A stretch of DNA of 38,948 nucleotides, taken from NCBI GenBank assembly GCA_035530375.1, contig DATKUY010000002.1, positions 1-38,948 on the forward strand, in the 5' to 3' direction. Below are positions 1 to 8,340 of this stretch, piece after piece; position 1 is the first letter of the stretch, and the number at the start of each line of letters is the position of its first letter. A program made the position numbers and the translations under genes. The notes beneath the pieces are model-generated. The model searched no databases. It was not told the DNA's origin and was given only the letters and a program-made list of their open reading frames with translations. The stretch comes from Sulfuricella sp035530375. Its GTDB lineage: Bacteria > Pseudomonadota > Gammaproteobacteria > Burkholderiales > Sulfuricellaceae.

Positions 1-1842
1 CGCGCCTGGGGGCAGGTTTCCCACCTCAATGCGGTGATGAACAGCCCGGAACTGCGCGAGGCATACAACGAAAACCTGCCGAAAATTACCGCCTATTACG
101 CCGACCTGTCGCAGAATCTGGCGCTGTTCGGCAAATACAAGACGCTGCACGGCTCGCCTGAATTTGCCGCATTGTCCGCGCCGCGCAAAAAGATCATCGA
201 AAACGAATTGCGTGATTTCCGCCTGGGCGGCGCCGAACTGCCGGAAGACCAGAAAGCGCGCTTCAAGGCGATTCAGGAAGAATTGTCGGCGCTTTCCGCC
301 AAGTTCGAGGAAAACCTGCTCGACGCCACCAACGATTTCGCGCTGTTCGTCGAGGATCGTGCCGAACTGGCCGGGGTGCCCGATGACGCGCTGGAAGCGG
401 CACGCGAAGCGGCGCAGAAGGACGGCAAGCCGGGCTGGAAATTTACGCTGCACATGCCCTCTTATTTCCCGCTGATGCAGTATGCCGACAACCGCAGTTT
501 GCGCGAGCAAATCTACCGCGCCTATGTGACGCGCGCCTCCGAATTCGGCAAGACGGATTGGGACAATACCTTGCTGATTTCGCAAATCGTCAAACTGCGC
601 CGGGAGGCGGCACAACTACTGGGTTTCGACCATTACGCCGATATTTCCCTGGCAACCAAAATGGCGCAATCGCCCCGGCAGGTGCTGGATTTTCTCGAGG
701 ATATGGCGGCACGGGCCAAGCCTTATGCCGAACGCGATTTTGCCGAGTTGAAAGAGTTCGCCCGCGCCGAACTGGGCTTGGCTGACCTGCAGGCATGGGA
801 CGTCGCCTACGCGGCGGAAAAACTCCGCCTCAAGCGCTACGCTTTTTCCGACAACGAGGTAAAGCAGTATTTCCCGGAAACCCAGGTGCTGCCCGGCATG
901 TTCAAGGTGGTGGAAACACTTTACGGCCTGACCATTGCGCCCACGCCGGCGCCGGTCTGGCATGGGGACGTGCGCTTCTATACGTTGAGCGACAAGAACG
1001 GCGAGCCGGTCGGCCAGTTCTACCTCGACCTCTACGCTCGCGACCATAAACGCGGCGGCGCCTGGATGGACGACGCCATCTCCCGGCGCCGGAAGAACGG
1101 TGCGGTCCAGGTGCCGGTGGCCTACCTCAATTGCAATTTCTCCGCCCCGGTCGGCAACAAACCGGCATTGTTCACCCACGACGAAGTGATTACCCTGTTC
1201 CACGAATTCGGCCACGGCCTTCACCATCTGCTCACCCGTATCGAGGATCTCGGCGTATCCGGCATCAGCGGGGTGGAATGGGATGCGGTGGAACTGCCCA
1301 GCCAGTTCATGGAGAATTTCTGCTGGGAGTGGGAGGTGGTGCGCCACATGGCGAAGCAGGTGGAAACCGGCGAGGTTTTGCCGCGTGCATTATTCGACAA
1401 GATGGTCGCCGCCAAGAATTTCCAGAGCGGCATGCAGACCGTGCGCCAGATCGAATTTTCGCTGTTCGACATGCACCTGCACTACGATTTCGATCCCGAC
1501 AGCGGCAAGACCGCGCTGCAACTGCTGGATGAAATCCGCCGCCGCGTCGCAGTGGTGTTCCCGCCCGACTACAATCGTTTCCCCAACAATTTTTCGCATA
1601 TCTTCGCCGGCGGATACGGGGCAGGCTATTACAGCTACAAGTGGGCGGAAGTCCTGTCGGCGGATGCCTACAGCCTGTTCGAGGAAAACGGCGTGCTCAG
1701 CGAGGAAGTGGGCCACCGCTTCTGGAGCGAGATTCTCGGCATGGGCGGCAGCCGCTCCGCGCTGGAGTCATTTACCGCCTTTCGCGGCCGCGAACCGAGC
1801 ATTGACGCGCTGTTGCGCCATAGTGGCATGACCGGAATCTGA
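1..1842 (+). CDS. prlC: Oligopeptidase A, M3 metallopeptidase (5' end outside the window)
   Basis: Cytosolic zinc metallopeptidase of the M3 (thimet oligopeptidase) family, which degrades oligopeptides and cleaved signal peptides. The reading frame is open from base 1 (RAWGQVSHLNAVMNSPELRE), and this stretch matches the inside of the family's N-terminal helical region. The real start therefore lies upstream, and the ATGs at 34 and 37 are internal codons. About 613 residues are visible, against roughly 680 in E. coli OpdA, so some 60-70 are missing. The catalytic HExxH motif is present as FHEFGHGLHHLL (bases about 1198-1233), and the downstream glutamate region GVEWDAVELPSQFMENF is intact. The C-terminus has the usual FGGYGAGYYSYKWAEV-like segment (here FAGGYGAGYYSYKW). 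It is followed by an AT-rich gap and the next promoter, so it probably ends its transcription unit. Confidence 0.95.
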   Translation, partial: RAWGQVSHLNAVMNSPELREAYNENLPKITAYYADLSQNLALFGKYKTLHGSPEFAALSAPRKKIIENELRDFRLGGAELPEDQKARFKAIQEELSALSAKFEENLLDATNDFALFVEDRAELAGVPDDALEAAREAAQKDGKPGWKFTLHMPSYFPLMQYADNRSLREQIYRAYVTRASEFGKTDWDNTLLISQIVKLRREAAQLLGFDHYADISLATKMAQSPRQVLDFLEDMAARAKPYAERDFAELKEFARAELGLADLQAWDVAYAAEKLRLKRYAFSDNEVKQYFPETQVLPGMFKVVETLYGLTIAPTPAPVWHGDVRFYTLSDKNGEPVGQFYLDLYARDHKRGGAWMDDAISRRRKNGAVQVPVAYLNCNFSAPVGNKPALFTHDEVITLFHEFGHGLHHLLTRIEDLGVSGISGVEWDAVELPSQFMENFCWEWEVVRHMAKQVETGEVLPRALFDKMVAAKNFQSGMQTVRQIEFSLFDMHLHYDFDPDSGKTALQLLDEIRRRVAVVFPPDYNRFPNNFSHIFAGGYGAGYYSYKWAEVLSADAYSLFEENGVLSEEVGHRFWSEILGMGGSRSALESFTAFRGREPSIDALLRHSGMTGI

Positions 1843-1894
1843 TGTGCCCCGGCTTGAAGACAGGGCGCATCACTCTAAAAAAATAAAAAAAAGC

Positions 1895-1923
1895 TTGCCT
1901 TTTTTATTTTACTTGTGATATTA
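1895..1923 (+). promoter_or_regulatory. Putative sigma70 promoter for the SH3b/DUF4124/xthA genes
   Basis: TTGCCT at 1895-1900 and ATATTA at 1918-1923 are separated by 17 bases, in a strongly AT-rich stretch unlike the GC-rich genes on both sides. It lies 31 bases before the ATG at 1955. The match is by eye, and other -10 registers in the AT-rich run are possible. Confidence 0.4.
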
Positions 1924-1954
1924 CTTAAACATAGTCACATAACAGGCTGAACAA

Positions 1955-2458
1955 ATGAGAATTTTTCTTTTTATTATAGCGGCGCTGCTATGGGGTGGAA
2001 CGGCGATGGCGCAAACCGCGCAGGTGGTGGAAGCCAACGGGGTCAACATGCGCAGCGGAAAAGCGGAAAATTATCGCATTATCAAAGTATTGCCGCCAAA
2101 ATCAGAAGTAAAGGTGCTCGAAACCGACCAGGATTATACAAGGGTCAGAACGCCGGAGGGCGAGACCGGCTGGGTGCTGAGCAAGCTGTTGATTATCCAG
2201 AAGCCCCCAGAGGAGAAGCCCGATCGGAACCAGACCGAACTGGAAGCTGCGCAAAAAGAGCTGGAAACTGCGCGGGCGGAGATGGCGAACCTGCAGCGCG
2301 AACTGGAGAAGGCAAACCGAGCTGACCCGGTTAAAGCGCCAAAACCGTTTTCATTCATCCTGCTGGTGGCGCTGGGCGCCTTCGTCAGCGGCGCGACGAT
2401 CGGCATCCTGATCCTCAAAGCCTATTACCAGAAACGCCTGCATGGGCTGCGAATATGA
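1955..2458 (+). CDS. SH3b-domain membrane protein with coiled coil (YgiM/TIGR04211-like)
   Basis: This 167-residue envelope protein has four visible parts. First comes a signal peptide, MRIFLFIIAALLWGGTAMAQ. Then a bacterial SH3 domain at about residues 22-82, with the typical NMRSGKAENYRIIKVL and GETGWVLSKLL segments. A Glu/Lys/Ala-rich coiled coil follows at about 90-126, and then one transmembrane helix at about 131-152 with a short basic tail. This order (secreted SH3b, coiled coil, C-terminal membrane anchor) is that of the conserved proteobacterial 'TIGR04211 family SH3 domain protein', which includes E. coli YgiM. The SH3b domain probably binds peptidoglycan or a protein partner; the precise role is unknown. 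Its last four bases (ATGA) overlap the start of the next gene, which suggests translational coupling. Confidence 0.82.
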   Translation: MRIFLFIIAALLWGGTAMAQTAQVVEANGVNMRSGKAENYRIIKVLPPKSEVKVLETDQDYTRVRTPEGETGWVLSKLLIIQKPPEEKPDRNQTELEAAQKELETARAEMANLQRELEKANRADPVKAPKPFSFILLVALGAFVSGATIGILILKAYYQKRLHGLRI

Positions 2459-3003
2459 AGCTCGCCGTCCTTTTCTGCATTTTCTGCATGTTCGCGGTAT
2501 ATTCGGCTCAATCCGCCCCGCTTTATCGCTGGGTGGACGCCGAAGGCAAAGTGCATTACACCGACCAGCCTCCGCCGGCTTCCGCCAGGAAAATCGAAGA
2601 AAAACAATTGAATGTCCAGCCGCCGGACAACGATTCTCTGCCCTATGCCATCCGCATGGCGGCAAAAAATTTTCCGGTCACCCTGTATAACTCCGGATGT
2701 GGCGAGGCCTGCACCAGCGCGCGCGAACACCTGATCAAGCGCGGCATCCCATTCAGCGAGAAGGACGCCGGCACGCCTGACGTCCAGACGGAGTTGAAGA
2801 AGCTGGTCGGCAGCGTGGAAGTGCCGGTGCTGGCAGTCGGCAGGATTATCCGCCTGAAAGGATATGAAGCTTCAGCCTGGGATGCCGCACTGGACGAAGC
2901 TGGTTACCCCAGAAGCGCCCCTGCGCTGAAGCTCAAGCCGAACGCGCCGGCGAAAACCGAAGCCAAGGGCAACGAGCCGAGTCCTGCGGCGGGCAGCAAA
3001 TAG
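2455..3003 (+). CDS. DUF4124 / glutaredoxin-like envelope protein
   Basis: This 182-residue protein begins with a secretion signal (MKLAVLFCIFCMFAVYSAQS). A DUF4124 segment follows at about residues 23-45 (LYRWVDAEGKVHYTDQPPP). From about residue 72 there is a glutaredoxin/thioredoxin-like fold: a beta strand (FPVTLYNSGC), then a CGEAC motif in place of the classic CPYC, and the cis-Pro segment VEVPVLAVG. The C-terminus is low-complexity Lys/Ala/Pro. DUF4124 proteins with a glutaredoxin domain are common in Betaproteobacteria, and a periplasmic thiol-redox role is likely but unproven. The start overlaps the previous stop (ATGA). The CxxxC spacing, one residue longer than usual, is a reason to doubt ordinary glutaredoxin chemistry. 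Confidence 0.8.
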   Translation: MKLAVLFCIFCMFAVYSAQSAPLYRWVDAEGKVHYTDQPPPASARKIEEKQLNVQPPDNDSLPYAIRMAAKNFPVTLYNSGCGEACTSAREHLIKRGIPFSEKDAGTPDVQTELKKLVGSVEVPVLAVGRIIRLKGYEASAWDAALDEAGYPRSAPALKLKPNAPAKTEAKGNEPSPAAGSK

Positions 3004-3012
3004 CCGCCGTTC

Positions 3013-3774
3013 ATGAAGCTGGTCACCTGGAACGTCAATTCCCTTAAAGTTCGTTTGCCCCAGGTTCTGGATTGGCTTGCAGCCCATCAGCCGGATGTGC
3101 TGTGCCTGCAGGAAACCAAGCAGGAGGACCAGAACTTTCCCGCCGCTGAAATCCTCGCCGCTGGCTATCAGCCTCTGTTCAGCGGCCAGAAGACCTATAA
3201 CGGCGTCGCGATACTGAGTAAAACCCCGGCTTCGGAAGTGGTGACAGCAATCCCCGGGTTCGCCGACGAACAAAAACGCGTGCTGGCGGCGACCATAGCC
3301 GGTGTGCGGATCATCAATGTCTATGTGCCCAATGGCCAGAGCGTGGATTCCGACAAGTTCCAGTACAAGCTCGGCTGGCTCGACGCGCTGGTTGTGTGGC
3401 TCAAGGAGGAGATGGCGCATCACCCTGGCCTCGCGCTACTGGGGGATTTCAATATTGCCCCGGAGGAACGCGACGTTCACGATCCGAAAGCCTGGGAAGG
3501 GCAGGTGCTGTTCAGCCAGCCCGAACGCGAAGCCTTCCGGCGGCTGGTGGATTTGGGATTGACCGACAGTTTCCGGCTGTTCGAACAGCCGGAAAAAATC
3601 TATTCCTGGTGGGATTACCGCATGAATGCTTTCCGGCGCAATATGGGTCTGCGCATCGATCATATTTTGCTGAGCGCGGCACTGGCAAAATCCTGTAAAT
3701 CCTGCGTAATCGACAAGGAAGCGCGCAAGCAGGAGCGGCCGTCAGACCACGCTCCGGTGATGGTGGAATTCTAG
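3013..3774 (+). CDS. xthA: Exodeoxyribonuclease III
   Basis: Cytosolic Mg2+-dependent AP endonuclease and 3'-5' exonuclease of the EEP (endonuclease/exonuclease/phosphatase) superfamily, acting in base-excision repair. The 253-residue protein has the expected landmarks in order: an N-terminal strand with metal-ligand Asn (MKLVTWNVNSLKVR), the catalytic Glu in CLQETKQED, GDFNIAPEERDVHDPKAW with the Asp/Asn pair, and the terminal catalytic dyad motif SDHAPVMVEF. Length is close to the family norm of 250-270. It starts 9 bases after the preceding stop, so it is probably cotranscribed with the two envelope genes. It marks the left border of the accessory block. Confidence 0.95.
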   Translation: MKLVTWNVNSLKVRLPQVLDWLAAHQPDVLCLQETKQEDQNFPAAEILAAGYQPLFSGQKTYNGVAILSKTPASEVVTAIPGFADEQKRVLAATIAGVRIINVYVPNGQSVDSDKFQYKLGWLDALVVWLKEEMAHHPGLALLGDFNIAPEERDVHDPKAWEGQVLFSQPEREAFRRLVDLGLTDSFRLFEQPEKIYSWWDYRMNAFRRNMGLRIDHILLSAALAKSCKSCVIDKEARKQERPSDHAPVMVEF

Positions 3775-3871
3775 GCGCCTGTCGGACTTAAAATAAATCG
3801 GCTGAAAATCCGCTTCGCGTCTTGCCTGCTTAACCCGCTTCACTTCGATTCTTCAAGCCCGACAGGCTTCT

Positions 3872-3895
3872 GGCGGATATTTCTCTCCGCCGCCC
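3872..3895 (+). terminator. Weak terminator-like hairpin after xthA
   Basis: GGCGGA at 3872-3877 and TCCGCC at 3886-3891 can pair around an 8-base loop, followed by GCCCTTTT. The stem is short and the T-run is displaced, so this is only a candidate. The rest of 3775-3997 holds no convincing gene. Confidence 0.3.
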
Positions 3896-3997
3896 TTTTG
3901 TTCCTCGCAGGCCCCCACTCTTCCGGCTTCCCCTGCCATTCAAGAAGGCAAAATGGCGCCGGAAATTCCTTGCCTTGCTGTGCGTTTTCCCACAAAA

Positions 3998-4013
3998 CGT
4001 GTCAAATGACACG
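3998..4013. promoter_or_regulatory. Perfect 16-bp inverted repeat, candidate operator upstream of the ECF sigma gene
   Basis: CGTGTCA-AA-TGACACG is a perfect dyad (7-base arms, 2-base centre). Its centre lies about 70 bases upstream of the start point expected from the promoter at 4041-4069, a position typical for an activator site. The half-site TGTCA with a 2-base centre does not fit CRP/FNR spacing or the Fur consensus, so the regulator is unknown. Confidence 0.45.
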
Positions 4014-4040
4014 GTATCATATTGGTTTTAAACATATTTA

Positions 4041-4069
4041 TTGCGGCACAGCAAAAAGGTTTGTATATT
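4041..4069 (+). promoter_or_regulatory. Putative sigma70 promoter of the fecI-fecR-TonB receptor module
   Basis: TTGCGG at 4041-4046 and TATATT at 4064-4069 are spaced by exactly 17 bases, which predicts a start near 4076 and a leader of about 59 bases before the ATG at 4135. It is a good eye match, untested. Confidence 0.5.
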
Positions 4070-4134
4070 GCTGCGATTGAGGCTCGTTGTCCGACCGGGG
4101 TGAAAAACTCCCGAAGAGGGTCTCCCGAGGCCTT

Positions 4135-4644
4135 ATGTCCGAGACTAAAAAAAATATCGGTATCCTGTACAGGCAATACTACGACGAGCTACGGAGGTTT
4201 CTGTCGTCGAAGCTCCGCAATCGCGAAGATGCCGACGAGATTGCCCAAGAGTCCTTCGCACGCATGCTGGCGCTCGAAGACGGTTATCATGTCCGCCACC
4301 CCCGCGGCTTTCTTTACAGGACGGCGCTCAATCTTACCGTGGATGCTTATAGAAACTCCCAGCCCCGCGCGGACCAGATGGACGAGATTGCACTGGCTGA
4401 AGACCTGCCTTCCGAAATTCCGGGACCGGAGGCCATCGTCTACGGCCAGCAGCGTCTCGGCCATTTGAAAAAGGCCATTGCGGAACTGCCGCCCAAATGC
4501 AGGCAGGCCTTTTTGATGCACAAGTTTGAAAATCGCAGCTACCTGGAAATTGCCGTTGAAATGGGCATTTCCAAGAACATGGTAGAAAAGCACATCATCA
4601 AGGCCGTCGCCCATTGCCGCAAAAGCCTGGACGCGGCGGACTGA
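4135..4644 (+). CDS. ECF RNA polymerase sigma factor, FecI type
   Basis: This 169-residue sigma-70 family protein contains only regions 2 and 4. Region 2 lies at about residues 8-75 (YRQYYDELRRFLSSKLRNRE, DADEIAQESFARML, HPRGFLYRTALNLTVDAYR). Region 4 lies at about 110-165 (AIAELPPKCRQAFLMHKFE, SYLEIAVEMGISKNMVEKHI). AQESF and the KHIIKA-type recognition helix are typical of FecI-like factors that transcribe TonB-receptor genes. I chose the ATG at 4135, preceded by CGAGG; an in-frame TTG at 4087 would add 16 atypical residues. The fecR-like gene follows directly. By family analogy the factor is held by FecR until the receptor binds its ligand, then drives the receptor promoter and perhaps the peptide cluster behind it. 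Confidence 0.9.
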   Translation: MSETKKNIGILYRQYYDELRRFLSSKLRNREDADEIAQESFARMLALEDGYHVRHPRGFLYRTALNLTVDAYRNSQPRADQMDEIALAEDLPSEIPGPEAIVYGQQRLGHLKKAIAELPPKCRQAFLMHKFENRSYLEIAVEMGISKNMVEKHIIKAVAHCRKSLDAAD

Positions 4645-4747
4645 CCCCGCAGCCTCTTTTTTCCATTCCTTGCTTGACAACATGCTTGAATTGTCCGAAA
4701 TTCGATTCCGGCTTGTGCCATTTCGCAGATTGGAAGCAGTGGACTCG

Positions 4748-5782
4748 ATGGCAGCGATAGACAATTTCGGCTCACAGCAGGACGCCGCGGCAAGCGAGCG
4801 AGCCGCGTACTGGTTCGCGCGGCTGCGGGCGGACGATTGTTCCGAAGGGGAGAGGCTAAGCTTCGAAGCCTGGCTGTCGGAAAGCGATGTCCACCGCCGG
4901 GAGTACGACCGGCTCCGCCTGATGTGGGAGGAACTGGATGGGCTGAAAGGGCAATTTCAATCGGTCGGGGTTGCTTCGCGGCCCAGAGCGGCGAGCCGCC
5001 CCTTGCGCGGGTTTTCTTCCTTCGGCTGGCCGCAGCTTTCCGCCGCCGCAGCTTTGCTGATCGCAGTCGGGATCGGCTGGTTCGGCATCGATGGCGCAGC
5101 CATGCAATCCTATGGCACGGCGAAAGGCGAGCAAAGGGGCATTACCCTGCCGGACGGGTCGGTGGCGCAACTCGGCACCGATACCCTGCTGACGGTGGAA
5201 ATGTCGGCGAAGCTGCGCAAGGTAAGGCTGGAGAAAGGCGAAGCGCTGTTTACCGTGGCGCATGAAGAAAGGCCTTTCGAGGTCGGTGCGGGGAACGGCG
5301 TCATCCGCGACATCGGCACCCAGTTCGACGTGCGCAGGGACGACCGCCGCGTGGCGGTAGCCGTACTCAACGGCGCGGTGGAAGTCCGGCTCGGCGAGGG
5401 CAAGGTGGGAAGCGATGCCGGCACCACCCTTGCCCTGTCCAAGGGGCAGCAGGCCTTCTACTCCGAAAATGGCCTTTCAACCGTATCGCCCGCCGACGAA
5501 AAGACCGTGACCGCATGGCGCAACGGCAAACTGGTTTTCGATGGTACGCCGCTCGCGGAAGTGGTGCGCGAACTGGAGCGCTACCACGACCGCCGCATCG
5601 TCATCGCCGATCCGTCTCTTGGCACCCTCAAAGTCAGTGGCGTCTTCAATGCCGGCGACCTGGACGGCCTTCTCCTGGCTCTCCAGCAAGTGCTGCCGCT
5701 CCAGGCGGAACGCACCGGCAGCACAATCACCCTCTCCCGCCCCGTTGCGGCGACTTCGCCGCGGCTGCTCCAGACCTTCTAA
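4748..5782 (+). CDS. FecR-family anti-sigma / sigma regulator
   Basis: This inner-membrane regulator couples a TonB-dependent receptor to its ECF sigma factor. From the ATG at 4748 (344 residues) it has a cytosolic FecR N-terminal (DUF4880-like) domain at about 15-65 (AAYWFARLRADDCSEGERLSFEAW, given here in part). A single transmembrane helix follows at about 93-113. The periplasmic FecR domain is at about 121-220, with GITLPDGSVAQLGTDTLL and VIRDIGTQFDVR. A C-terminal secretin/TonB-short-N-like (DUF4974) domain lies at about 270-330 (LAEVVRELERYHDRRIVIAD, LLLALQQVLPL). Alternative upstream starts (TTG 4670, ATG 4682) would add a segment unlike the family. It lies between the sigma gene and the receptor gene, the classical fecI-fecR-fecA order. 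Confidence 0.9.
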   Translation: MAAIDNFGSQQDAAASERAAYWFARLRADDCSEGERLSFEAWLSESDVHRREYDRLRLMWEELDGLKGQFQSVGVASRPRAASRPLRGFSSFGWPQLSAAAALLIAVGIGWFGIDGAAMQSYGTAKGEQRGITLPDGSVAQLGTDTLLTVEMSAKLRKVRLEKGEALFTVAHEERPFEVGAGNGVIRDIGTQFDVRRDDRRVAVAVLNGAVEVRLGEGKVGSDAGTTLALSKGQQAFYSENGLSTVSPADEKTVTAWRNGKLVFDGTPLAEVVRELERYHDRRIVIADPSLGTLKVSGVFNAGDLDGLLLALQQVLPLQAERTGSTITLSRPVAATSPRLLQTF

Positions 5783-5924
5783 ATAGAATCCCGTAGCCCT
5801 TTTCCCAAGGCCGTATCCCTTCCCGGCAAAATTTTTTTGCGCGGGGACGTCAGGTTTTTTCTTCCCGATTCGTCTTATACAGGATAGCGGCATCTTTTAA
5901 TCCGAAACGCACCAGGGAGAAAAA

Positions 5925-8258
5925 ATGAAAAAGAAGTTGAGGGGGGCGTTGCGTCCAGCCACGAGCTGGCTAGTCTCTTTCCCGCGCATTGCCGGGGTTT
6001 CCGCGCTGATGGCCGCTTCAATGCTGGCGGCGAATCTGGCCTTTGCCGATCCGGCCAAGGCAACGGTCAACATCCCGCCACAGGGGCTTTCCTCTGCGCT
6101 CAAGGCCCTAGCCAGCCAGACCAATTCCCAGTTGCTGTTCGCCACCGACGCCCTGCAAGGCGAGCGCACCGAAGGCGTCAGCGGCAGTTATATGCCCGAA
6201 GAGGCGCTCAAGCGTCTACTCAAGGGAACGCACTTCACTTATCGGATGACGGACTCGAACACCTTTACTGTTCAGAGCGATGGGGAAAAAAAATCCGAGG
6301 CCGCTGCCGCCGCCCGAAAATCCGCACTTCTACCCGAAGTTGTGGTGACGGCCACCAAGACCGAAAGGGAAATCACTGATGTGCCTGCGAGCGTGAGTGT
6401 CATTGATGCCCGCGATATCGCTCGTCAACAACCCCGCAAGACGGAGGAATTGCTCAAACAGGTGGAAGGGGTCGATGTAAACGCCAGCCCGGCTACCGGC
6501 GGTGCCGGGATGATTATTCTCCGCGGCGTCGGCGGTTCCTTTGCCGGTCAGACTACGCAGGTACTGGTGGATGGCATGGCCACCGATTCCGTCGTCTCGG
6601 CTATCAATGGGCGTGGCGGACTCAACTTCCTGGCGGCGCAGGATATCGAGCGCATCGAGGTTGTCCGCGGGCCGGCCTCGGCTCTTTATGGTCCGAGCGC
6701 GGTAGGCGGGGTAATCAACGTCCTGCCGAAACGCTGGAGCGGCCCGGCGGGTGCGGAGGTGGTCGCAAACGCCGGATCGCACAATTCCCAAACCCTTGGC
6801 GCGGCAATGGGCACGGCCAATGACACGGTTGACTTCCGCCTGTCGGTATCCGATTTCCGTACCGATGGTTATATCGCCCAACCCAATCCAGACTCAGGGG
6901 GCAGCAAAGACCTCGCGGCACGGGATTGGACAGACAGCAAGGCGGGCTTCCAGGCCGGGATCCATCCTTCCGCCAATCAGGAACTGACTGTCAGCGCATT
7001 GTCGTACCGGACAAACTCTGCTCAGCTCGGCGGCCACCCGAACGACCGCCTGAACAACGATGGCGAAACCATGACGCTGGGGTATCGCCACGAATTGAAT
7101 GACAGGGCCACCTTTAAGGTTTTTTACAGAAAATCGCGGGTGAAGGCATTGGGCCTGTACGATGACGAAGTCTATAACGGCAACATGGGCAGCCTGATTC
7201 TGGCCTCGACGAATGAACGGGTGAGCGACTCCGACTCCCTGGAGGGGCAGGCCGACCTGCGCTTGAGCTCCAACAACCTGTTGACCTTAGGGCTTTCCCA
7301 CGACACCGGCGAGCACAAGGCCACCAATACGGATGTTCTGGCCAACACGACAAGAGTCGACATCACAAAGAGCGAGATGACCGGCTTTTTCGTTCAGGAC
7401 GAACATCGTTTCTCCGATGCATGGACGCTTATTGCGGGAGGAAGGTTCGACCGGATATCCCTCTTCGGCGACAGCAGGAACGGCGTGCCAAGATACAAAG
7501 ATTCGACCGAAACGGTTTTCAACCCGCGTGCCGGGCTAAGATACCATCTTTCACCGGCCACTTCATTCTATGCCTCGGCTGGAACTGCCTATGTACCCGC
7601 GCTGAATTACCTTAAGTTCATCAGCGGCGGTACTTGGCTTGAAAACCCGGACCTCAAGCCTGAAAGCTCTACCTCCTACGAAATCGGACTTAACCAGCGC
7701 CTGGGCTGGGCATCTTTGCGGGCTGCCGTGTTCCATACCGACTATCGGGACAAGATTTCGTCCGTTCGGGTTAGCTCCGCTCCGGTCAGAAACCAGTATC
7801 AAAACATCGGCAAGGTCACCGTTGACGGTCTCGAAATCGGACTGGAAGGGAAGCTGCCGGGTGGATGGCAGCCCTACGTGAACTACGCCTACACCGACTC
7901 CAAGATCAAGGAGAACCCCACCGATCCCCTAACCGTAGGCAAAGAGGTCCAGCGCGTCGCCCCCCACAAGCTCAACCTCGGGGTCGTCTACACGCCGAAC
8001 AAGACTTGGGACGCCCGCGTGGGCGGTCGCTACGTAAGCGAGCGATTCTTCACCGACCGCAATACACCTGACCACCGCGCACCGGGCTATTTCGTCGCCG
8101 ATGCCAAGGCGTCCGCAAAGCTTCCAGTATCAAGTGGCATAGGCCAGTGGGAAGCCTTTGCAGCCATCAACAACCTGTTCGACAAACGCTATACCGAGTG
8201 GGAATACGAGTTCGCCGACGAGCGGAATTTCTGGCTCGGGGTAAACGGCAAATTCTGA
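5925..8258 (+). CDS. TonB-dependent outer-membrane receptor with N-terminal STN signalling domain
   Basis: A 777-residue outer-membrane transducer. An unusually long signal peptide (about 41 residues) ends at NLAFA. It is followed by an STN domain at about 48-116 (VNIPPQGLSSALKALASQT, LLFATDALQG), which in FecA-type receptors touches FecR. A TonB-box-like LPEVVVTATKTERE lies at about 136-149. The plug follows (DVPASVSVIDARDI, GMIILRGVGG, ERIEVVRGPASALYGPSAVG) and then a 22-strand-type barrel ending NNLFDKRYTEWEYEF and a terminal Phe. Overall it is closest in appearance to the BtuB/CirA/siderophore-receptor group; the ligand cannot be read from sequence. ATG 5925 is preceded by AGGGAGAAAAA. 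It stands 82 bases before the Cys-rich peptide gene on the same strand, which suggests that the peptide product, or its metal complex, is the ligand. That link is inference. Confidence 0.92.
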   Translation: MKKKLRGALRPATSWLVSFPRIAGVSALMAASMLAANLAFADPAKATVNIPPQGLSSALKALASQTNSQLLFATDALQGERTEGVSGSYMPEEALKRLLKGTHFTYRMTDSNTFTVQSDGEKKSEAAAAARKSALLPEVVVTATKTEREITDVPASVSVIDARDIARQQPRKTEELLKQVEGVDVNASPATGGAGMIILRGVGGSFAGQTTQVLVDGMATDSVVSAINGRGGLNFLAAQDIERIEVVRGPASALYGPSAVGGVINVLPKRWSGPAGAEVVANAGSHNSQTLGAAMGTANDTVDFRLSVSDFRTDGYIAQPNPDSGGSKDLAARDWTDSKAGFQAGIHPSANQELTVSALSYRTNSAQLGGHPNDRLNNDGETMTLGYRHELNDRATFKVFYRKSRVKALGLYDDEVYNGNMGSLILASTNERVSDSDSLEGQADLRLSSNNLLTLGLSHDTGEHKATNTDVLANTTRVDITKSEMTGFFVQDEHRFSDAWTLIAGGRFDRISLFGDSRNGVPRYKDSTETVFNPRAGLRYHLSPATSFYASAGTAYVPALNYLKFISGGTWLENPDLKPESSTSYEIGLNQRLGWASLRAAVFHTDYRDKISSVRVSSAPVRNQYQNIGKVTVDGLEIGLEGKLPGGWQPYVNYAYTDSKIKENPTDPLTVGKEVQRVAPHKLNLGVVYTPNKTWDARVGGRYVSERFFTDRNTPDHRAPGYFVADAKASAKLPVSSGIGQWEAFAAINNLFDKRYTEWEYEFADERNFWLGVNGKF

Positions 8259-8340
8259 GCCCACCCGTTTCCCATTTCATACGCTACCGATTAATGCCCG
8301 GCCATTTCACAACGTAAGTTTAATTTGAAAGGAAACAGCC

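Noticed and set aside
34..39. ATG codons at 34 and 37 as the start of oligopeptidase A
   Set aside because: The frame is open and family-like from base 1, so the gene begins outside the window.
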